Source of the DNA: Ptychodera flava
Lineage: Eukaryota; Hemichordata; Enteropneusta; Ptychoderidae
Length of the DNA stretch: 64,000 bases
Assembly: GCF_041260155.1 (NCBI RefSeq)
Contig: NC_091947.1
Span: 1,366,501-1,430,500, forward strand
Direction of reading: 5' to 3'
The stretch's first letter is position 1. Every line of letters begins with the position of its first letter. The position numbers and the translations under genes were made by a program. Positions 31,201 through 46,200 of the stretch are shown here, piece after piece. The notes under the pieces were generated by a model. The model saw only the letters and a program-made list of their open reading frames with translations, made no database searches and had not been told where the DNA came from.

Positions 31201-34200
31201 TCGATGTTTTGAGGGGCTAAAAATTGTACACTGTCAAGGTAAAGTTATCAGCAACTAAGATGGTCTAATCATACTATCTGTCTGACATGCAAATTTCCTT
31301 TGTCACGAACATTAAAAAAATCAATACCCTTTCTTTTGCCAACACAGATGCTACTTATTCCCTTAGTTTCCTTGAAAATATTGTGTATGGCTGTCAAAAA
31401 TCTATGTCAACAAAACAACAAAATTGCTATCTCCTCCGCGGAAAAGGGGTTATTGTTCTCATTATTCACAGTGAGAAATCGGAAAATTATGATTGTCAAA
31501 AGTATGTTGCCAAAATTTTGAAATATGGATCGAGCTGTTCTGTGTACAGAAGAAATTTGTTTCAGTTCAGTGAGAGATCTTCGTGTGTACGGATCATGGA
31601 GAATTGTGGGTAGCCTCACTTACTGTGTGTATGTTACTTTTCAGTTGACGTGATGAAAATGAAATTTATTTTAGGTAGTTCATGCCTCGAAAATGAAGAT
31701 TTAAACATCTGCTCAAACTTTCCTCAAGTAAACTCTCCATTCTCTTTCAATATCAAGAATAAAGAAAGGGGGTCAGTGTTCTTTCTAAGATTTTCTGGTA
31801 GAGTGGTGGCTAATTTGCATAACAATTAATGTAGTTGTTCTGGTAATGAATTTCTGTTCTTTACCAAAATTAAAGAGTGGTGGCCACCACTAAATTGCTC
31901 TGGCCTTGGAAGAACACTAAGGGTCCAGAGAACAAATTACCCAATATTTACCAATATTTGAAATTCAAAATGGCTGCCATCCTTGTGTTATCTCTGTGGG
32001 GAAATCAAAATTCCCAATTTTCACAAAACTAAGCTAATGAACACTGTCTTTACCCCATAAGCTTCAAAATGAGACTCCATAAGTGGTATTATGTAAAGTA
32101 AAAGTTTGAGATTCCAAATGTCTGTTCCCGAGGCACATTCTACTTTAAAACAAGAAGGTACACGTAAGATTCATATATGGTGATTTGTAATTTATAGGTG
32201 TAATAAAGGAATTTAAAGGTTTAGTGGTTTCAGGGTATCATATGGATATGGCCATGCAGAAAGATTCTCATTATTTTGTCGGTAATTATTTCTATAGGTA
32301 CACAGGTGTAAATGGATTGAAAGGCTGTGTGAGTCATGTGAACCAAGCTCATCTATCTAGAAAGTGGGTGCCAAATAGTCGGCTGAGGGGGAAGAATTCG
32401 CCATGCTTTGATGTTGTCACGTACAATATCCTCTCGGATTTCTTTATGGATCCAGACATTGGTCACAATCCCAACTATCCTAAAGAAGACTTGAGCAGAT
32501 CAAAACGAGAGGGACAGCTGTTGATGGAACTGGAAAATAACAAGGACACTGATGTCATTTGTCTGCAAGAGGTACAATTGCAATTCATTCTAAATTTAAA
32601 TATGTAATCTAAAGCCATTGTGTCATTATAGAGCAGATCCCTTACGTTAATAGCTGTTAAGCAATAATCAGTGTTCATTCTAGTATGTAAAATCAGGGGG
32701 CTACTGTGGGCCCCTACTTCGGTCCCAAGGGGCCATTTTAGAAAATCGGGGGCCATCATTAATACACATGTAAAACCCTTAAATATTTATGCAGAAAATA
32801 CTATAGTCTATCAAATCAAGAAAAGAAGAATACAAGAGATCAGGCCTCCTGTAACCAACCAAGCCCCATTGTAAAGTTGTCCCCCATATATACGCAACAG
32901 GCCCAACCATAGCTCTGCATGGCAGGGCTGTGTGTTACCTGTGTTATACGGGAGGCCATATAACACCGGTAACACACAGCCCTGCCATGCAGAGCTAGTC
33001 CAACAATGGCGACAGCAAACTAACCGTTTGGTTTGATTTGTTCGCGTAACTTATGTGATGAATTATTGATATGTCGGACTTGAACAACTGTACAAATTGG
33101 TAAGGACTGTGATTTTGACTGTGGAGACAATCATGATCAAAGCTTTGAGCACCAGTAGGATTTTTCTGAGAGTGGCCCCGATTTGCATGCATGGACAATT
33201 CAATTTAATTTAAGGGACTGCCTAATCTTTTTCTAAAACAAGGGTTCATCAAATACATGTATACTCGTGTTAAAAATCCGAGTGACGACAGCCTTTCGCC
33301 ATTAAGCAGCGGCTAGTGCTGTTGTTTACATTCATCTGCCATACCACATGGCTTCAATACACCCTTGCCCTTACATATACATCAGTCATCAGTCCTTTCT
33401 TACCAGCTTCTTATGCACCACCGTATATGCTCTACTGGGTATTGAATTACAAAGGTCGATGGGTAACTGAATCATTTACTTGTCACACATGACTGAGGTG
33501 ATGACCTTCGGGGTGCCCATCTTCACTACGCCCATGTATGAACTACGTGAACTCTGCGTGATCGACCCATTTATATAATGTTGCACCCTTAGTGGCGCAT
33601 CAAATGTTGAAATGAGTGCCATTTGAGATTTTATTGTGCGAATTGCGTAATGGCACGTCCTAGAATTAACTCTGAATAATGTACCCTTTCCCAGCCCATA
33701 CTGGATGAAAGCAAACTTTGCATGATATAATGTACAAGGCAAAGCTACCAAGTACATTATGGAGTGCAAAATGTGCTTGAGTCCATTAGGCCAAAGTAAT
33801 TAAATTCTTTGTTTTGCGTCCCCACCTGCTTAGGTTTTTAAGGTTTTCATGAAAAACACACACAGTGTATTGAATAGGAAATTTTAGGACATAACCGCTT
33901 AGCTTTTCTGAACTGAAATTTTGTTACAAATTTTCATTTGCTGCAATCAAATTACATTGTGTTAATTTTCTTGTGTGTGTTTTTCAGCCGCTCAGACGCG
34001 TACCTTTTCCCATTTAGAGTGGACGCAAATCAAAGAATTTAATTACTTTGGCCTTATCAGCTGGGTTGGGTATATTATTGCTATTATTTTATAATTTTGA
34101 TGATGCCAGTGAATTTGTTTATGTGGAAAACATCTGGGACCACAATGCTGGATAATCAGATTCATTATCAGTAATAATCTGAGGGTACATGTATGACGTC

Positions 34201-37200
34201 GCAAATTCACCAGTGTTGATAAAGCTGTAAATGTAATTGCCAATAAATGCTTTTGAAATTGAAACTCCACATTGTGACGTTGACTCCTTTGTTAGTCCCC
34301 ACGGACACCGTCCGGGGGGACTTATAGGTTTGCAGTGTTCTCCCCAGAGCTATTATAGAGTGGTGGCCGCCACTCTATAATTTTTGGTAAACAATAGAAA
34401 CTCATTACCATAACAATTACATTTATTGTTATGCAAATTAGCCGCCACTCTATCAGAAAATCCTGGGGAGATCACTGGGTTTGGTCATGTCCGTGCGTGC
34501 GTGCGTCCGTCCGTTCACGCAGATATCTCAGAGACGCCTGGAGCGATTTGATTCAAACTTGGTACAAGTATTATCATCTATGCCATGCATGTTGATTTGT
34601 TTTACGATCCGATTCAAAATGACCGTCTGGCAGCCATTTTGTTTCCTGTATTTGATGTCGGTGCGTATATTCACGCAAATTTCTCAGTGATTCTAGGAGC
34701 GATTTCATTCAAACTTGGTACATAGATTACTCTATATGTTATACATATGCACATGGATTTTTGTTTTGATCTGGTCTAAAATGGCTGCGTGGCGGCCATT
34801 TGTTTCCTATATTTACGACTGTACGTTTGTTCACGTAAATTTCTCAGCGATGCCAGGAGCGATTGCATTGAAAGTTGGTACCTATATTAATCCTTATCAC
34901 ATATATATGCACGCTGATTTTTGTAATGATTCGATCATAAATGGCTGTGTGACGGCCGTTTTCTTTCCTGTATTTGATATCCATCCACAGGGTCCCCAGG
35001 TATGATCCACAGGGGTTCCAGGATGAAATTAATACTAATGCTGTGTCTATGCATAGGGGCTCATGAATGCAGATATCTGAGATACTCCTGTGCCAATTCT
35101 TTTTAAACTTGGTACAAGGATACTACACTATGGCATACATATGCAGGTTTATTTATATTGGTGTGGCATGCATAATTAGGTCTAATTTGCATAATTCAGA
35201 TTAGAGCGCTGTTTCTGGTACAACTGTACCAAATTAGATGAAACTTTATGCAGATGGTTTTAGTCCCCACAGACACCATCCGGGGTGACTTATAGGTCAT
35301 GTCGGTGCGTGCGTCCGTACGTGCATGCGTCCGTCCGTCCGTTCACACAGATATCTCAGAGATGCCTGGAGCAATTTCATTCAAACTTGTCACAAGGATT
35401 ACTTCATATGTCATACAGATGTATGTCGATTTGTTTTGTGATATGATCCAATATGGCTGTCGTGTGGCCATTTTATCACGATTTTTTCATGTATAGAGCC
35501 ATTACTCAGGCATGTTTCAACCGATTTTATTCAAAGTTGGTACAAGGACATTGACCAATGACATAGATATGCACACCAATTTGTTTTGTGATGCAATCCA
35601 ATATGGCTGCCTTAAGGCCATTTTTTTTCAAATTTTTTTCATGTACAGAGCCATAACTCAGGCATATCTCAACCGATTTTATTCAAAGTTGGTACAAGGA
35701 CATTGACTTATGTCATACATATGCACGTCAATTTGTTTTGTGATACGATTCAATATGGCTGCTAAGCGGCCATTTTATTACGATTTTTTTCATGTACAGA
35801 GCCATTACTCAGGCATGTTTCAACAGATTTTATTCAAAGTTGGTACAAGGACATTGACCTATGTCATACATATGCACATTGATTTGTTTTGTGATACGAT
35901 CCAATAAGGCCGCCATGTGGCTATTTTATTACGATTTTTTCACGTCCTGAACTACAGCTCAGACATGTATCAAGCGAATTTATTCAAAAGTATTTTTATC
36001 ACAGACCTAATGAAGAGGACTCTATCCTCTCTGAGGACCTGTAATCAAAGTACCCATTAACAAGTGGGGACTGTGTCATCAACCATGACTTGTTATCTGT
36101 AGAAACCTCAGGGCAGCAACAGAGATAACAGGCTGCAGCTTTAACTCTTTTTATCACAATACAAGGCATCATAAATACAATGCGTGTTGAGAAGCAGGCA
36201 AAGTTTAGGCCAATTCACACACTTAACATATTCACAGGTTTTATTCCTTTGCCCTGCCAAGTACACCGTAGGACCAGATGCATACATGTAGTTGTTTGCA
36301 GTCTGTCCAATTGGCAATTGTTTTAGGCATTGTCACATAGAATGGAATCACTCATTGGAAAGAAGCTTGGGCTTGCAAGAATATCAACTGGAATATACCA
36401 CATGATGTATTTTCAATGCATTTTGACTGTCGTTATTTGTTTACGTACATGTAATCACTTTTCAATTCATATTCTGAAAGGCAACGATGCTCTGACAGCA
36501 AACTAACCACTTATACCATCATTTGTCATACTTACAGTCAAAAGCTTTGAATAAAACAGGCCATTTTCATGATCTTACTTGTCACCCCTAATTTTTGTAC
36601 ATAGGTCTACCATTCAATAAGAAGACCATGGGAATTTACCAAAGTCTGATAGTGAAAGGGGTGTTTGGTATTTTCATGTGTATGATCTGTAACTGCAGCG
36701 TACAAAATTGCCATGGATTGAATCCATTCATTTTCAGGGGTTTAAACTTTGGTGATTTCTTCTGTTTTAACATTTGTTTCATTTGTGTCAGGTTGATCCA
36801 GACTACTTTATTGATAAGATCGAACCACTGATGAAAAGTTATGGATTCTGTGGCTGTTACATGCCAGAGACATGTGGCATCATTGATGGACTTTCAACGT
36901 TTTACAAGACAGCCAACTTTGACCTTGTGACCCAGAAATCAACCACGTTTAATGAACTTCTTGAAAAGGTAAATACATATGGCATGACTGTATTTATGTT
37001 TCGTTAGCACCTAGCGAAAATTCCACTGATCTTTGGGTCAACTTTAAAACAAAAATCTTATCTATATTCACTTATGTAACTTTTTGATAGTGTTTGTCAT
37101 GTGAGTATGGGTGTGTTTGCAAACTCATTCATTAACAACAAATATGTTATCTTTTGCGGTCTTTTGGGTCACTTTATCTGGTTTGCAATTGATTAATACA

Positions 37201-40200
37201 GTTATCCTATCACACTCGCTGATGGAAATATTCCCAGACTTCAATTGCCAGTCATATGAACCCAGCTTGTTGTTGCAATACAATGCCATGTTTTCATCGA
37301 TTCTGAGAAATTTTTGTCTGCCTCAGATGTGTTGAAAATTTGGACTGAGTTCATACCTGGTGCTTGCTCAGTATTATTGAAATTACAGTGGCTAAGCAAA
37401 AATGACTGTCACAAAAGAATTACATTATCCTGCAAGGTGACTCCTGAAATTTTCAATCTCAATTATGCAAGAGAATGGCTCAAAGTCTCTTCTGGAAAAA
37501 TTCAAACAAAAGTTGAAAACTTGCTGTTCTGAGACGTGTAATACTTCAAGACAGACTATTTTGCTTCCAAGCAGCATTGTTGCTACAGTTATCAAACAAG
37601 ATCAGATAATTTAACACATGAACTGGGTTATGTCATTATTGAAAATAATTTTGTGAAAATATAGATCAGATCATGATAAGGTCTGTATCAGGGACATAAA
37701 TGTTAAGGCTATACAATATGTCACCTACTCAATACTTCTTGGTTCCTTTTTGTTTTTCAACAGGCAATCGGCCGACATCCGTCAGTGGGTAGTCTGTGTA
37801 GTGCCGTCACTCAGCATATTCAGTCGCAAGCAGTGGTGATGTACACCAAACTGAGATGTAAAAGGACTGGCAAAGTTGTTACTGTGGCTAACATCCATGG
37901 ATGGTACGGCAACTATCGGAAAATGGATGTCACTGTCATGCAGGTAAAATAAAAGGGAAAGATACTCCGCCACGCATAAATGTTTATCCAGTCTATTGAC
38001 ATAAAAGGTCATGCTAATCATGTTACACAGATATGTCAGAAGTGCTCCGCAGCTTTCGAAAAGATCTTTATTGCATTGTCCCAGTGTGAAAATCATAGAA
38101 AATTTTCAAAAAATCAACTTACAGTGCAGCCCGAATGCAATCGCCCTACACTGAGAGCGCTGATCATGCAGTGATCTTGTGACAATTTTCAAAATGGCAG
38201 CTTACATACGCGGAAGAGCAAGCTTATGAAAAATACGAGCAATAATGTCTGTTTCAAAGGACCTTGTCATGATGTGACAACATTTTTGATGAAAGTAGGT
38301 CCCATGTGTATATTGTGTCGGATTAACATGTCTGTATCATAGTGGGATCGAGCTGTAGACAATATTCGCGTGATCAACCTTGCATTAAAAACTGACAAAT
38401 TGTGACATTTTTCATGTTCGCCATTTCCTTATTTTAAGCATTTGTAACTGTCATTTTTACATTTAGATTTTTGGCATCTACATCCACTTGTCCAAAACTC
38501 GACATTTTTCTTCACTTTGTCCAAATTTTCATCTGAATCCCAGATGACAATTATTTTATATTTGATAAGTTTCCAACCAAAATCCGTTATTGCAGGTACA
38601 TATAAAATGACATCATCTTTTTGGATGGTAGAAATCCAACCTCACTGTCAATTCAATCCCATATTTTGTTTCTGATATCATCAAGACATGTGTGATGTAC
38701 CTCAAGTGTTGTAGTCGTTTCACTGATGAGCGACATGAAATGTTCATGTGGCCCTTTATATCTTGAAAATGCTGATGAATGTTTGCAATGGTACACACAT
38801 CCTATCAACCGATAAAAGTCTAAGAGACCAAATTCTTTAGATGATGTGTCTGTGTCATTTAACATTCCAGCTATAAGTATGCACTCATTTTCAGTACCAG
38901 TTATAAATGAGGCTTCCTTGAAAAACGTATCTAAAATGGCTTTTTTTCCCACAGCCTCGAAAGAACAAAATGTAGTCACAACCACTACCGTAACATATAA
39001 ATAGAGTTTGAAACACTTCAGCAAGCTTATTGGAAGCTACATGTATGTAGGTCAATGACAGATCATATTTCATACACTCAATCAGTGATGACATAGAAAG
39101 ATAGACATTATCAAATGGTACTGCACGTAGCTGTATTAAAACATTTTTTTCATATGCCTCAAGTAAAGGTAGACCAATGTGGTAAACATCAGTGTCTGGG
39201 GAATAGATTAGAATGTTTTGATAGCCAGATTTCAGAGCATTGAACCAAACTCTTGAGTCACTCTTCTTCGTGATTGGAATTGTACATGGGACTGATTGAT
39301 ACACCATTTTAAACAGTTACCTGTTTTGCTGTGTCACTTTGCTCACCATCAAAGCCACCTGTAGTAACAAGCTTGTTGTCACCTGACAGATATGCCTTGG
39401 AATATGTCAACGTGGTTTCACATAGAAGATTGACAAGGAGTTGTTTATGTTGTCAAACTCCTAAAAATTAGTTCCAGTTTGATGATAGGGGCTGATGTAC
39501 AGTTAGGGTAGCAAACATCACTGTCTCTTCTTTCCTTGTGTCACGCTTTGGTCTTTCAATGTCCTTTGGACTTACGCCATGTCTGTGAGGATGATCAAAC
39601 ACAATATGCACCTCGCTAGCATTGAGTTTACAAAAGTATGGCTTCACCCATATTCTGCATAGAAAGGCCACATAATTATGAAATGTTTGATGGAATGCGA
39701 AAGGAGTAGCATTGGTCAGAAACGTACTCTAACGCCACACATTTGGGGGTAAAATTTTGGGGCAATTCAGAATGAAAGGCAGATGGGTATCTGCCTTTCA
39801 GTATTTTACCCTCACTTGCCTTTGTCCCTTTTCAGGTAGTCCATCAACTGCAGCAATTGCCCTAGGAAGCTGTATAAACTGGCTTAAATCATCGATGGGA
39901 ATGCCTGTAGCCTTATATGCACGTATGCACATCAGTTTATTTCACGACATGTTGTAGTATCATGTCAATCATTGAATTTTCGTAATTAGGCTGATATGTC
40001 AAGAAAAACTGCTTCAAATTTCATGAAACTAGGTACAGATGTTAAGGTCACATTGCTTAAACAGCGAATGAAGACATCAGTGTCATGGTAATTAATTTGT
40101 AATTGCATATGTATAATGAACTTTCCTAATTAGAGAATATGTCCACAAATACTGCATTAAGTTTGATGAAACTTGGCACAGATGTTGATCTCAATGACAC

Positions 40201-43200
40201 TTAGCAGTGTCGTTTAAATTAATTGCTAATTTGCATTTACATGATGAATTTTTGTTTTTAGGGTGAATGTCCAGAAGCACTGCATCAAACTTTATGAAAT
40301 ATGGTACCAGTGATAATCTGTCAGTGTTAATTATGATAGGATGCAAAAATTTTTGGCAACATCCTGTTGATTAATTACTAATTGACTCATTTAATGACCT
40401 TTTGTAATTAGGATGGCGGCCTACATTGGTTTTATGTTTTCACCACCATAGAACTTGATCATTCTCGGCCATTAAGCCCCATCTGTATCACAGTATTTTT
40501 AATCACAGACCTAATTAATGAAGAGGACTGGATCCTCTCCGAGGACTTGTAATTAATTAAAGTACCCATTAACAAGTGGGGACTGTGTCATCAACGATGA
40601 CTTGTTTATCTTGTATTTCCTATATTTGGCTGAAATTGGCAGTGAGCAAATTGAACATGCTACAGGAACATTGCCTTTCACAAAATTATTAACTTCACAG
40701 TAATGCTGGTGACACAAAGGCATATTTTTTGGCAGACCTTCAAAGTTTGCTGCTATTTTAAGATGTGTGAATAATTGTTCATATGTTGTAACAGTAGAAC
40801 CTTCACGGTTTGCCGTAGCTGTACATAGATTGTATTTACACTGAGTACACTGAAAAATACTTGGTTTTGATTGCTTTGGTTGACTTTGATCAACAGGTGA
40901 TTTGAACTTTCTCAGCATTTTCTGTCACAACTGCTGCATATGCAATCATTTTTGGATATCAACTCATTCTTTATTGTTTTTAAAATTTTACATTATGTGA
41001 TGAATGAGGTTGTCATTTTCTTTTGGACACAAATGATAATTCCTAGTCTTGGAGTCACTGCCACAGACAACACATGGCACACACAATTTATCTAGATGTA
41101 ATGAATCACATGATTTTTTCACTCCATCACACCCAGCCACATTCAGAGAGAGACTACAGTGAATATTGTGATCAAGTACTGATCTTTGCATAATGGGTTT
41201 GCTATTAGCAATTAATTTATATGCAGTACATAGAATTCCAGCTTTCTCGAGTATATTAATATTTGATGATGGCATCAGTGGTGAAGGTGATTCATAAATG
41301 AGAACAGACTGGTCAGGCAAAGTTACATGAAATGAGTACTTGTGTTGAATACATGCTTCATAGGCAAGTAAAACTGATGCTGTGTACATCATCAACGCAT
41401 AACCACACACAAAATCAAATTCATTACACTGTGTACTTGTAGGTGGCATGTCTTCATAGACACACTGTACTTTACATTTGAAAAACCTGGACACAAGGCC
41501 TAACATGATGGGACTGCAGTTATTTCCATGAAAAGTCAGTCTTTTGCCACCGATGGTTTTGTGCAGTTAATGGAGATACTGTCTGCTTTAGATGGACATT
41601 TGGAAACGCCTAGTAAACCTACCAGCTTGGCTGGCAACAGAAGTGACGAGACTTACTATTAACCCCATACTGCAACTATGCAGTGAAACCCAATGTGAAA
41701 ATATACACCACTACAGACTCTAGTCCAGTAGTAAAATATCAACCGGAATGATAGGCACTCCACAGAGAGAAAAATATTAATTCGCCAACAAAGAGTAGAA
41801 AGTCAGAGCCAAAGACTATGTAGCTAAAAACTGTGGTCAGTTTCTAGCTCAATGCAAAGACAAACCACAGACAGATCGTTTACTATCGATGACCTATGTG
41901 AGAACTCGTGAACAGCCGGCAAATTCATTCACCTGTGACTTGGTCACTGCATGATTGTACAAAAATAGCATCAATGGTCACTGTATAAACACCGTAAAGC
42001 AAGAAGTGAAAAAAACCAAGACTTTTCTTAGAGAGAATAGACCAGAGCAAGAGGAACTCAACAGACAGGAAAATAATATGAACAACCAAGAATGTCAGAG
42101 CCAAAGACCTTATAACCGTAGAAATGTCAGTGCCAAAAACCTTATAAACGTAGGCAGAACGTCCACACACAGTCCCGGTCCACACAATCAACTACCAAAA
42201 AACCTCAAACACACAGTTTGCCTCTGTGCCAGGTCATTCACTCAACGTCACTTCACATACCTCAGCCGCAAAGAACGGAGAAGTTTTTTGTATAACCGAA
42301 ATAAAAGACCAGATACAAAAATCAACTCTAGAGCTAGTCTTGTTCACTAAAATGAAGCAAAAAGTGGAGCAAATTTCGGGACAAAGCAAACTTGGATTGC
42401 GGAGTGCCACACCTACAATAGTTGCTCGCATACGTTTGCTGCCTAACTGAAATAACATCATCGGACTGATATTTAAGGAGCTTGTTCGCAAAGAACTCTT
42501 GGGGTCGCATCACGACTTTTTTAAATTTTATTACAAAATATATCAATTTCACGGAAAATAATGTATTTTATTTAAAATTGCTGCAGTGTGTAAAAACCCG
42601 AAGTACAGCATGTTTATCTTTTTGTTGTTTTGGGGTCAGTCTGTAATCTGCTCAGTTTTGCACTAAAAATTGTTTTTTTCATGGTAACAACAGTGTACAT
42701 ATGAAGTTAAGGTCCAAGTTTGACTATTTTATCTGTGTAAGGCATTCTACTGCCATCGATTATTTTTGTAAACTAGCAATTATAAAAAAGCCGGAATTTT
42801 GCATGCCATTTCCGGGTTTGATAACGACTGAATGTTGATGGCGTAACAAGGAATAGAAAAAACAGTGATTAATGGTCATATGGCTGACCTACGTCCAGGC
42901 TGGTGATCAATTGCCTTTTTGTATCTCAGTTATTTTTTTCAAATTCAAGGAGTGGTCTCATTTTGCCGTTCAATACAGAAATCTAATATTAGAGCTGTTC
43001 AGCAGCCATTTCAAGGAAAGTGTTAAAGGTGTCCTTCTCAGTCCTTGGCTCACACACATTATTAGATGTGTGAAGTGTGTGTGAACTCTGTGTAAATCTT
43101 TTGTTCTCCACTGAAAATTTTATCAACTGCAATTATTTCCTGTAAGTGTAGGATGAATCTGATAAAAGGAGGGCCTATAAACACAGGATAAACTCACAAA

Positions 43201-46200
43201 TGTGATGTTGTGTAATTATTGGATTTTTCTTTGTAAGCCCTATTAAGTCATTATGAACCCTGTTCATCTGATCTTGTGTGAAATTTTACATTCTGAACAT
43301 TTCAGAAATGTGTTTCATCACTATTGTACAACCAGACAAAGGTTCTGTTTTGAGCCACAATGTATGCTGGGTATTGAGAAACCTAGCATACCTAGCATTG
43401 AGGTATTGAAAAACTGCAATGCATAGGGAAAGTTTGTATCGCTTTTCACTGCACAGTTCTAATATTGTGTTCTCTGATTCCTTGGACAGATTTCAACTGC
43501 CATCAGGGAGCTGGTAGAGTACGCAGGCAGTGATAGCCAATCTTACATTCTATGTGGCGACTTCAACCAGGAACCTAAGATGCCTGGATACAAAGTCACT
43601 CAGAACGGTCAGTTGGATCCCTGTGAGAAAGAAGAGCTTCGAAAATATCCCAAAGTATCTGTCAATGTAAACCAGGTGAGTTTGAGTGGAGAGAATTGAA
43701 GGAGAAGCCATAACAAAGTATCTTGAGTAGCTGACTAAATGCTGATTGATTCGGCCATGTCAAGAATTCATGGTAGGTTTTTGACACAGTGAATTTGTGA
43801 ATATAAATACAAGACCTGAACATGTTGGGTGAAGGGTCAATATTGCCTGCTTTTGTGTTTTGAGATAGCTGTCATGTTCATGAACTTGAACCCTGCTTAA
43901 TAAGCAGTTGACCAGTGAAGCAGATTAAGGTATAACTATGCAATGATTTGTAAAGAAAGCGGACTAGTCTGAAGTGTAGTTAGGGTGGAAGGGGTTGTCT
44001 TATGGCAAGGCAATGTTCAAAATGGAAATCCTGTTTATTTGTTTACCTCCAGGATATCAATCTCATTGATGTTGTTCCAAAATGTTTTGAACATTCTGCT
44101 GCAAGTATTCGGAGCAGTTACAAAGAAATAATGGTATGTATATCATCACAGTGTAACAAGCTACTTATTCATTGTCTATTCATATTATATGGATAGACAA
44201 TCAATAAATAGCTTGGTACAATGACATCACTGTTTGCTAATTTGCATAGTTACACTGTTTCCTTATCTGAGACATGGAGCTAGAAACGGAAGGAGTCACA
44301 TCTCCTTTGTGACGCACTGTTATGATACATACCGCCGTTTGCTTTTACGGTTTGTTATACGCGTCAGTTTCCAGCTTTGCGAAATCCAATCAACATAAAT
44401 TAAACTTAATAAGCCAACCTTTAGCGGCATTTGGCATTTTCCAACCTGTTCTTTGCAACATCTAGGTATTGCCACAGCGTTGTTTACAAGCCTGTGAAAG
44501 TGTGCCTTGGCAGCTAGCAGCTATAAAAAGCGTCTACATTACTCTAAATTTCAAACATGACTTTGTTCTCTGAAGATGGACAAAACTAAATTGAAGAAAG
44601 TCTTCTTGAAGATAAGAAATTTTGCGTGTGCAAAGACAAGGAAAGAGAAGAAATGACATTAAGTGTAATCTATGAGACAGATAGGATTTGAACCAGGATA
44701 GCGCACAATCAGTGATTCCAAAAGAGTGTTCAAGTCGATGAAGGAGAATTTCAAGATCTAAAGTGTCAAACGCAGCAGAGAGGTCTAACAAAGTCAAAAT
44801 GCTAATTTCACCCCTGTCTAGTGCAGTGAGGAGATCGTTAACAATTCTAAGGAGGGCTGTTTCTGTGCTATGATGTGGTCTATAGGCTGACTGAAGTGGA
44901 TTCAACAATTTGTTTGAAATAAGATGGTCATTTAACTGCATGAGAATAATTCGTTCTATGATTTTCGAAAGGAAGTGCAAATTTGAGACGGGTCGATAGT
45001 TCTTTAAATCATCTGGGTCAAGAGATGGTTTCTTAAACAAGGGGTTTGCAAGAGCAGTTTTATAGACGTCTGGGAAAATACCTGAAGTGAGAGAATTTTA
45101 ATGACTTTGGTGATAGTGGGTAATGAGATGTCTAAATATTCAACTAAGAGACTGGTAGGCATAACCATCGAGGTCACAACTTTTGGCAGGAGACCTTAGT
45201 ATGATGCGTTTCACTACGTCATCAGAAACTTGTTTGAAATGACCGAGGTTTTCTCCGTGAAAGCAAGGTTCAGTACACATGGGAGGGGAGAATCAGTACG
45301 ATCAAGGTTTGCTGTGATCGTTTTAATTTTGCCATCAAAGTATTCATCAGAAAGTTTAAATACTGAAGTTTTTTGGAATACTACAGTGAATGGGGGCACA
45401 ATGTGGCAAGCAATGGAAAGTGAAAGTTGAAGATATGATGAATTGGAGCCTAGGAAAAGACAAGAAGAGTTATAACTTACCTAATACTCAACGGACGCGT
45501 ACACATCCGGTATCAATCTGACCGTATCGTCAAGCTCTATCAAAAGCAAGCTTCTGTGCATGTATATTGACCTCTATATACTCAAGTGAGCAAGCAAATC
45601 TTACTTGCATCAAAGGTTAGAGTCGACACCCATCTCCGTATGCTGAAACCACTCATGGTATGTAACGGTGTAAAAGGACATTAGAACAAAAACGATAACA
45701 AGATTAACACGTCCTTATTACAAAGGAAGTTAAGCTTGTTAACAGCGCTGTTACCGTTTCTAGCTCCATGCCTGAGACAAAGAGATTTTCAAGGTACCAT
45801 GAAACTCTGCTAAAACTTCAGGAAGGCTAAAAGATCTATTGTGCTAAACTCCCATCATATGATAACAGAAACAAAACTACCCAATAGTTTGGATGTATAT
45901 GCTGATTCGCAGTTTTGTTGCAAGGAATGTGTACAATAAACCCACACTTATGTACTCACGGTCCCTCCTCTTTTGTGGAGGGACCGTGATGTACTAAATA
46001 ACACTTTAACACATAGATTCTTCTTCAAATTTTAAGTGATACTATGCCACGATCTAACACAGATTTATTTCAGCAGAAATGTCTGTAATGATCTCTTTGC
46101 ATTGATCCAAAATTAAGCAGGAGAAGTGAGTAAGAAATCTGCTTACAGGGGAAGTTCACCAAGGCTAATTTTTACACATGTGGTAGCTTTCCGATCATTT

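Noticed and set aside
34481..35907. Series of 64-96 codon plus-strand ORFs (MHIDLFCDTIQYG-like)
   Set aside because: Open frames produced by the monomers of the GTCCCC repeat. No domain and no splice structure.
39757..39957. Plus-strand ORF with PSTAAIALGSCINWLKSS
   Set aside because: Looked like a possible nuclease-gene exon but no phase fits exons 5 and 6, and it abuts the inserted repeat.
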